This document shows, piece by piece, positions 38,583-44,124 of a DNA stretch of 44,124 nt (the first letter of the stretch is position 1; each line of letters begins with the position of its first letter). The stretch comes from Alkanindiges illinoisensis (GTDB lineage Bacteria; Pseudomonadota; Gammaproteobacteria; Pseudomonadales; Moraxellaceae): the NCBI RefSeq assembly GCF_004377485.1, contig NZ_SNTY01000019.1, positions 1 through 44,124 on the forward strand. Direction: 5' to 3'. Below the pieces are notes generated by a model that ran no database searches, was not told where the DNA came from, and worked only from the letters and a program-made list of their open reading frames with translations. The translations under genes and the position numbers were made by a program.

Positions 38583-40769
38583 ATGTATCAGGTTCTTGCG
38601 CGTAAATATCGCCCACGCAACTTTAATCAGCTGGTGGGGCAAACTCATGTATCCCGGGCATTAACCAGTGCGCTGGAGCGTAATCGCCTGCATCACGCCT
38701 ATTTGTTTACTGGCACGCGCGGGGTGGGCAAGACTACGATTGCGCGTATTTTGTCCAAGTGTCTGAACTGTGAAACCGGCATTACTGCCACGCCCTGTGA
38801 GGTTTGTGCCACCTGTGTTGCCATTAATCAGGGCCGCTTTATTGACCTGATTGAAATTGATGCCGCCTCGCGCACCAAGGTGGAAGACACGCGCGAATTG
38901 CTGGATAATGTCCCCTATGCGCCAACACAGGGACGATATAAGGTTTACCTGATTGACGAAGTGCACATGCTGTCCACGCATAGCTTTAATGCGCTGCTTA
39001 AAACACTGGAAGAACCACCAGAACACGTCAAGTTTTTACTGGCCACCACTGACCCGCAAAAATTGCCGGTTACTGTGCTGTCGCGCTGTTTGCAGTTTAC
39101 CCTGCGGCCATTGCAGCAGCAGGAAATCCATGATCACCTGCACAACATTCTGGATCAGGAACAGATTGGCTATGATGACAAAGCCCTGTGGCAACTGGCC
39201 GAAGCTGCACAAGGTTCGCTCCGGGATGCGCTGTCACTAACCGATCAGGCGATTGCTTTTGGTCAGGGGCAATTGCAGGGCAGTGATGTACAGGACATGC
39301 TGGGCCTTCTGGATAAAGGCCAGATTGTGCATTTGTTGCAGTCGATTTATCAGAATAACGGCCAGCAAGTGAGCCAGATTCTGCAAAATCTGGCCAATCA
39401 GGCGGTGGATTTAAAAGCCGTACTGGATCAGCTCATTACCTTGTTGCATCAACTGGCACTGCTACAGGTTTTACCGCAGGTGCCGTTGCAGGGTACGCAG
39501 GAATACCAACAGCAGTTGCGCCAACTGGCACAGCAGGTTGATCCCAGCGATGTTCAGCTCTATTACCAGATTGCCTTGCAAGGCCGACAGGATTTAAAAC
39601 TGGCGGTAAGCCTGCAACAGGGCTTTGATATGTGTATTTTGCGCATGCTGGCCTTTAAGCCACTGGGCAATAATACCCAGATTCTGGAAGATTCCAGTGC
39701 TGGTTCAATTGCAGCTCAGCAGCCTAGCCAGATTAATGCAAGCAATCATTCCCCAGTATTAAAACCTGCCAGTGCTTTACCTGATCAGCAGCATGAACAA
39801 AGTATCAACGTGGTGGCTGAGCCTACGCAACAAAGCTCTGCGCCACAATTTACTGAAAACAGTGATCATTCTGAAATAGCTGTGCCTGCTACTTTTCAGT
39901 CTTCTGCACCAAAAGATGAGCAGGTTCGAGATCACTTTGCAAAAAATACACTATTAGAAAACCAATTATTTGAACATCACACTGTAGACAATGATTTGCT
40001 GGTACAGGATGAATTTTTCATTAGTCAGCCGGATGCTACAGCTATTCAATCTGCACCAGAAGTCGAAGAAACTCATGAACTGGATTTGTTCGGTCAGCCT
40101 GTTACAGCGATGCCTGATGAGCCGACACCAGCAGCGCCATTAATTGCAGTCTTACCACAGGTTGATACTGGCGTCGATGCAGGCCAGAACAGCAAGTCGC
40201 AATTAGTTAATGAGCGGTTGACTGATGACCAATTAATTGATGAGCAATTAGTTGAAGCAGCCGATACAGTAACAGATAGTCCGACGTTAGAAATTCCGGT
40301 AACAGACAATGAACCTGCTGATGCTATAGATAACCATTCACGCCAATTATTGCCGCAGCAAATATTGCAGCATCGGGCCGTAGAGTTGACCGGAGCATGG
40401 GATATTGAAAAATGGGAGTGCTGGCTACGTGAAGCGGCAATCAGCCCGGCTATTCGCAATCTGGCCCAGCATGGTTTAATCCGGGGTGAGATTGGCCAAA
40501 GTGCAGCATTTGTGATTTCACCCGAGCACCGCCTGATGGCTACCGAGCTATTTGATGGACTAATTGCAGCATTAAAGCAGCAATGGCCTGAATGCAATGC
40601 AGAACTGGTGTTTGAGCATATTGATGAGCCTTTGCCTTTGGAATTAAAAGCAATCCGGCGTGAAAAAGCCTTGCAGCAGGCTGACCATTTACTTCGACAG
40701 GAACCTGTAATTCAGCCTTTAATTGCCAAGTTTGAAGCCAGCCTGACCAATGTCAGCTTCAAGGAATAA
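38583..40769 (+). CDS. dnaX: DNA polymerase III subunits gamma and tau
   Basis: The 728-aa tau form has the clamp-loader ATPase Walker A GTRGVGKTTIAR, the zinc-binding CLNCETG ... CEVCATC, a Walker B-type YLIDEVHMLS and sensor ATTDPQKLP. The N-terminal 360 residues are conserved. A long, low-complexity acidic/Gln-rich linker (about residues 370-590, with repeats such as LTDDQLIDEQLVE) joins to a C-terminal domain for DnaE/DnaB contact. An A-rich heptamer at 39941-39947 might direct a -1 shift to a shorter gamma form. It is separated from its usual ybaB-recR neighbours, which lie far upstream here. Confidence 0.95.
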   Translation: MYQVLARKYRPRNFNQLVGQTHVSRALTSALERNRLHHAYLFTGTRGVGKTTIARILSKCLNCETGITATPCEVCATCVAINQGRFIDLIEIDAASRTKVEDTRELLDNVPYAPTQGRYKVYLIDEVHMLSTHSFNALLKTLEEPPEHVKFLLATTDPQKLPVTVLSRCLQFTLRPLQQQEIHDHLHNILDQEQIGYDDKALWQLAEAAQGSLRDALSLTDQAIAFGQGQLQGSDVQDMLGLLDKGQIVHLLQSIYQNNGQQVSQILQNLANQAVDLKAVLDQLITLLHQLALLQVLPQVPLQGTQEYQQQLRQLAQQVDPSDVQLYYQIALQGRQDLKLAVSLQQGFDMCILRMLAFKPLGNNTQILEDSSAGSIAAQQPSQINASNHSPVLKPASALPDQQHEQSINVVAEPTQQSSAPQFTENSDHSEIAVPATFQSSAPKDEQVRDHFAKNTLLENQLFEHHTVDNDLLVQDEFFISQPDATAIQSAPEVEETHELDLFGQPVTAMPDEPTPAAPLIAVLPQVDTGVDAGQNSKSQLVNERLTDDQLIDEQLVEAADTVTDSPTLEIPVTDNEPADAIDNHSRQLLPQQILQHRAVELTGAWDIEKWECWLREAAISPAIRNLAQHGLIRGEIGQSAAFVISPEHRLMATELFDGLIAALKQQWPECNAELVFEHIDEPLPLELKAIRREKALQQADHLLRQEPVIQPLIAKFEASLTNVSFKE

Positions 40770-40883
40770 AGTTTGCTTACGCATTATTTGCACACTTGAG
40801 CAAAACCTTACGCAAAATGTACCGAGAGCCAAAAACAACTGCGCTATAACTGTTGGATTCGTAAAAGAAACAGCAGGTAAGGT

Positions 40884-41450
40884 ATGGCAAATATTTCATT
40901 GATTGTGGGCAGTTTGCGCCGGGAATCCATTAATTTAAAAATTGCCAAAGCATTGATCAAGCTGGCACAACAGGAGAATTTGCCGCATCAGTTTAAGCTG
41001 GTGGATATTGCCAGTTTGCCACTTTATAACGAGGACTTATGGGAAGATATTCCTGAAGCGGTTACTCAGTTTAAGATCATTATAAAAAATACTGATGCCT
41101 TGCTGTTTGTGACGCCAGAATATAATCGTTCGGTGCCTTCACCCTTAAAAAATGCACTGGACTGGGGTTCGCGGCCCAGTGATGATAATAGCTGGAAGCA
41201 CAAGCCAGCAGCCATGCTAGGTGCAAGTCCGGGGCAGGTAGGTACAGCAGTGGCACAGTCGCATTTACGCAGTATTTTATTGACGCTAAACACGCGCGTG
41301 ATGGGCCAGCCGGAAATTTATCTTAAATTTGAAGAAAGCATGGTGAATGATAACAATGAAATTACCAGCGAAAGAACCCGGCAGTTTTTATTAAAATTTT
41401 TAAATAAATTTAACGAGTGGATTGATGAAGTGAAGCCAGCCACAGCTTGA
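40884..41450 (+). CDS. NADPH-dependent FMN reductase (flavodoxin-like)
   Basis: The 188-aa protein has the family opening LIVGSLRRESINLKIAKAL and the flavin-binding TPEYNRSVPSPLKNALDW, plus GASPGQVGTAVAQSHLRSIL. Such enzymes reduce quinones, azo dyes or chromate using NAD(P)H, with detoxification roles. The precise substrate is unknown. AGGTAAGG precedes the ATG. No promoter was assigned. Confidence 0.88.
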   Translation: MANISLIVGSLRRESINLKIAKALIKLAQQENLPHQFKLVDIASLPLYNEDLWEDIPEAVTQFKIIIKNTDALLFVTPEYNRSVPSPLKNALDWGSRPSDDNSWKHKPAAMLGASPGQVGTAVAQSHLRSILLTLNTRVMGQPEIYLKFEESMVNDNNEITSERTRQFLLKFLNKFNEWIDEVKPATA

Positions 41451-41503
41451 ATTCACTTCATCACTGTTAAACGAAACAAGGTTAACGTTGTAAGGTGGCT
41501 TAT

Positions 41504-41983
41504 TTAATTGGCCGTTACTAATAACTGTGCCAGTGCTTCACGTAACTGATCTGGTATGGCAACAGCTTGCCGGGTTTGCCGATCCACAAACACATGCACA
41601 AAATGTCCTTGTGCCACGGCTTGCTGATCGCCCGGCTTAAAAATTGCCAATTCATAACGTACCGATGAGCGACCCAGATGGGCAACCCGCAGCGCACCTT
41701 CGAGCGCATCCGGGAAAGCAACCGGTGCAAAATAGCTACAGCCGGAATCCACAACCAATCCGATAATAGGGCCATCATGAATGTCCAGTCCACCTTGCTC
41801 AATCAGATAGCGGTTAGCGGTACTGTCAAAATAGCTGTAGTACATGACATTGTTGACATGGCCATAAATATCATTATCAGCCCAGCGCGTTGTTAGCGGT
41901 GAAAACCAGCTAAAGTCTTTACGCTGATAGGCCACAGGTTTGGCAGCCGGGCTGGATTTAGAGGCGGGTACATAAGTATTCAT
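41504..41983 (-). CDS. Acyl-CoA thioesterase, hotdog fold (4HBT-like)
   Basis: The 159-aa protein carries the hotdog thioesterase motif TRWADNDIYGHVNNVMYYSYFD, in which the Asp of DNDIYGHVNN is the likely catalytic residue. LGRSSVRYELAIF and AQGHFVHVFVD are typical later strands. It resembles the 4-hydroxybenzoyl-CoA thioesterase/YbgC-like group. The substrate is not evident. It lies 65 bp from the Fe-alcohol dehydrogenase gene on the same strand, so they may be cotranscribed. Confidence 0.88.
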   Translation of the reverse strand: MNTYVPASKSSPAAKPVAYQRKDFSWFSPLTTRWADNDIYGHVNNVMYYSYFDSTANRYLIEQGGLDIHDGPIIGLVVDSGCSYFAPVAFPDALEGALRVAHLGRSSVRYELAIFKPGDQQAVAQGHFVHVFVDRQTRQAVAIPDQLREALAQLLVTAN

Positions 41984-42048
41984 CAGTTTCTCAAAAATGC
42001 TTTTTTAAAAACGCTTTCGCATAAAGCTGGTGGTTGGCATCCTGCTAG

Positions 42049-43209
42049 TCAGGCGTACACTGCCTGATAAATTGCCAGTGCATCGGCGTGGCTAAGTTCA
42101 CGGGGGTTATTCACCAGCAAGCGGGTTTGCAGCATGGCATCACGCGCCAGCATTTCAAGGTCTTGTTCTGGGACATTCAATTGGCTTAGGCGACGGGGTA
42201 AACCACTGTCCAGAATGTGTTGTTCCAAACGATCAATCAACTGGTTGGCCAGTTCCATATCTGAACCTTGTGCTGCCGGATTTAACATCAGCATCAATTC
42301 AGCATAGTGTCTGGCCGCGTGGCTTAGGTTAAAGCGGATCACTTCACACAGCACCAGCGCATTGGAGAGGCCATGGGAAATATGGTAATGCCCGCCCAGT
42401 GGGTAAGCCAGCGCATGAACGGCGGCAACGGGTGAGTTGGCAAAAGCCTGTCCAGCCAGCATGGCACCAAACAGCATATTCTGGCGAGCTTCCAGATTGT
42501 GGCCTTCATGCACGGCGGTTTGCAGATTTTGATCCAGTAATACCAGTGCCTGCTTGGCCAGCATGTCGGAATACAGGTTTTTCTTGTGAACGCTGGTATA
42601 AGCTTCAATGGCATGCACCATGGCATCAATTCCGGTGGCTGCGGTGACGCTTGGTGGCAGGCCAGTGGTGAGTTCAGCATCCAGCAAGGCAATATCTGCA
42701 TACAATACCGGCGATACCACACCCATCTTGGTGGTTTCACCAGTCGTCACAATAGCCACGCTGGTGACTTCCGAGCCAGTACCGGCAGTGGTAGGTACCT
42801 GAATCAGTGGCAAACGCTGGCCCTGAATATTGCCTACGCCATAAATTTCGCTTAAGGCCTGGGTTTGCTGCGGATTGGCCAAAATGGCAATCAGTTTGGC
42901 CACATCCATGGAGCTGCCGCCACCATAGCCAATTACCCCATCAATCTGCTTTGACTTTGCCTGTTCAACTGCAGCCAGAATTACATGATCCGGCGGGTCG
43001 GCCAATACCTGATCGTAAATGCTGTATTCAATCCCTGCATGACTCAGGCTTTGTAGTGCATCATTATGCAGCTGGTATTGCACAATGCCACCATCGGTAA
43101 CAAACATCACATGACTTAAGCCCAGTCGCTTACAGTGCTCACCAAGCTGGTGCCGCGAGCCAGCAGCACAGATAATTTGTTTAACAGTATCAAAGCTAAA
43201 GTGATTCAT
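42049..43209 (-). CDS. Iron-containing alcohol dehydrogenase
   Basis: From the ATG at 43209 the protein has 386 residues. The NAD-binding GYGGGSSMDVAKLIA, the signature PTTAGTGSEVTSVAI and the metal-binding histidine segment VHALAYPLGGHYHISHGLSNAL are present. This is the group III Fe-ADH family; substrates range from alcohols to hydroxyacids, so specificity is unknown. AGGGAA before 43209 favours this start; the longer frame from 43260 adds MNDSDRNQGPF, without homologous look. Confidence 0.9.
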   Translation of the reverse strand: MNHFSFDTVKQIICAAGSRHQLGEHCKRLGLSHVMFVTDGGIVQYQLHNDALQSLSHAGIEYSIYDQVLADPPDHVILAAVEQAKSKQIDGVIGYGGGSSMDVAKLIAILANPQQTQALSEIYGVGNIQGQRLPLIQVPTTAGTGSEVTSVAIVTTGETTKMGVVSPVLYADIALLDAELTTGLPPSVTAATGIDAMVHAIEAYTSVHKKNLYSDMLAKQALVLLDQNLQTAVHEGHNLEARQNMLFGAMLAGQAFANSPVAAVHALAYPLGGHYHISHGLSNALVLCEVIRFNLSHAARHYAELMLMLNPAAQGSDMELANQLIDRLEQHILDSGLPRRLSQLNVPEQDLEMLARDAMLQTRLLVNNPRELSHADALAIYQAVYA

Positions 43210-43338
43210 GGTTTGTTCCCTGGTGGCAAATGGTCCCTGATTCCTGTCAGAATCATTCATATTGTGGCACGGGCTATAGCAGTGTGCCTAGCGTTGCCGC
43301 TATACTCAATTGGTTTATTTTGTTAGGAAAAGCGTGCA

Positions 43339-43863
43339 ATGGCAAGCTCGCCATATCAGGTATTGTGTGTCTGTCTGGGGAATATCTGTCGTTCGCCCAC
43401 GGCAGAAATCGTTTTAAAACATTATGTAAAGCTGGCTGGTTTGTCCATAGAAATTGATTCTGCGGGAACCAGCAATTACCATCCCAACAAGGCGCCAGAC
43501 CCGCGCACGCAGAAATTTGCCCGTGCCCGGGGTTATGATTTGTCACATTTGCGCGCGCGTCAGATATGCCGGGAAGACTACGACCAGTTTGACCTGATTC
43601 TGGCAATGGATGAGACCAACCTGTCAGATTTAAAGTGGCAAATTAATAATCTGGTGCAGCAAGGTGAGCTGGATGCATCGGTACTTGACCGGGTAGTGCT
43701 GATGAGTGAACAGGACCGGAATTTTTTCCGGCAGGCAATCCCTGATCCTTATTTTGGTCAGGCCAGCGACTTTGAGCGGGTCATTGTGCAATGTGAAAGT
43801 GCAGCACAGGCCTGGGTAGAATACTGGCAAGCCAATCCAGAGATCCTGCGCCGCCAATCTTAA
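43339..43863 (+). CDS. Low-molecular-weight protein tyrosine phosphatase
   Basis: The 174-aa protein has the signature CLGNICRS (C12-x5-R18) at the N-terminus and the acid motif DPYFG near the C-terminus, so the active site is intact. Such enzymes dephosphorylate tyrosine kinases or other proteins; when beside capsule genes they control export, but no capsule genes are near here. AGGAAAA precedes the ATG. It is divergent from the Fe-ADH gene. Confidence 0.92.
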   Translation: MASSPYQVLCVCLGNICRSPTAEIVLKHYVKLAGLSIEIDSAGTSNYHPNKAPDPRTQKFARARGYDLSHLRARQICREDYDQFDLILAMDETNLSDLKWQINNLVQQGELDASVLDRVVLMSEQDRNFFRQAIPDPYFGQASDFERVIVQCESAAQAWVEYWQANPEILRRQS

Positions 43864-43935
43864 TTTATCCAGACTAAGTCATCACCATTAAGTAAAAATA
43901 AGCCATGATTTTTCAGAAATAGTTTCTCTGAATTA

Positions 43936-44124
43936 GGGCGTGTCCTCATTTGAAGAATTGGTTTTAAATACTTAAAATCTTCCTTTGAGTTATTTTTATT
44001 TCTATATTTTCAATGGCACGTACTCTTCTTACCGATGATATCTGGCAGCAAATTCAAGATACTATGCGATTACATGGTTGCTACTGTTCAAAAAACAGTA
44101 GAAATATCATGGAAGCGATCTTAT
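43936..44124 (+). mobile_element. Left end of an IS5-family insertion sequence (truncated by the window)
   Basis: After TTA (43933-43935), GGGCGTGTCCTCATTTG resembles the terminal inverted repeat of IS5-family (IS427-like) elements, which commonly target a short TNA-type site. The transposase begins 77 bp in. The right end is outside the window. Confidence 0.7.
44013..44124 (+). CDS. IS5-family transposase, N-terminal part
   Basis: The frame starts at ATG 44013 and runs off the window after 37 codons: MARTLLTDDIWQQIQDTM, then SKNSRNIMEAIL. This is the start of the DUF4096-type N-terminal domain of IS5-group transposases, the region before the DDE catalytic core. Completeness cannot be judged. 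Confidence 0.85.
   Translation, partial: MARTLLTDDIWQQIQDTMRLHGCYCSKNSRNIMEAIL

Overview
The window looks like chromosomal DNA of a gammaproteobacterium of the Moraxellaceae, of an Acinetobacter/Alkanindiges type. This is an inference from gene content and order (pyrG-kdsA-eno-ftsB-ispD, divergent rpsU/tsaD, the YcgL sequence style, a Hint protein, porins with N-termini near MKKLLLA) and from a moderate GC content. No species marker such as 16S rRNA is present. Both edges fall in probable insertion-sequence genes: an IS982-like transposase tail at the left and the start of an IS5-family element at the right. The window may therefore be a contig that broke at repeated elements.

Layout. 1-5.5 kb: a HIT hydrolase, a 3-hydroxyisobutyrate dehydrogenase-like reductase and a PhaC-like alpha/beta hydrolase on the minus strand, then metZ, ybaB and recR on the plus strand; a small repeat element sits directly in front of recR. 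5.6-9.7 kb: rnd, ycgL, a small membrane protein and a MoxR ATPase/VWA pair. 9.7-13.1 kb: a secreted lipoprotein lipase, a YqeY-like protein and rpsU (minus), divergent from tsaD. 13.1-17.2 kb: a block holding a patatin phospholipase, a Ser/Thr kinase, an unknown 135-aa protein and tRNA-Leu(UAG), bounded by two nearly identical 93-bp inverted MITE-like elements. 17.3-20.2 kb: two divergent paralogous porins. 20.4-26.9 kb: pyrG, kdsA, eno, ftsB, ispD and ispF, interrupted by an opposing LprI-like gene. 27-30.1 kb: a TauE-type permease, DAHP synthase and a free-standing Hint protein lacking the usual catalytic cysteine. 30.2-35.9 kb: a thiolase with an unusual low-complexity N-terminus, divergent from a long FabG-type reductase, a MaoC hydratase and an EstB-like serine hydrolase. 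35.9-44.1 kb: a GGDEF-EAL regulator, dnaX, an FMN reductase, a thioesterase, an Fe-dependent alcohol dehydrogenase, a low-molecular-weight phosphotyrosine phosphatase and the IS5-family end.

Most genes are housekeeping: CTP, KDO, enolase, MEP isoprenoid and aromatic amino acid biosynthesis, DNA replication and repair, and tRNA modification. The thiolase/reductase/hydratase group together with the PhaC-like hydrolase suggests acyl-CoA metabolism at the 3-oxoacyl/3-hydroxyacyl/enoyl level, but not complete polyhydroxyalkanoate synthesis. I found no convincing new multi-gene system. The best leads are the MITE-bounded patatin-kinase block, the thiolase extension, the recR leader repeat and the degenerate Hint protein.
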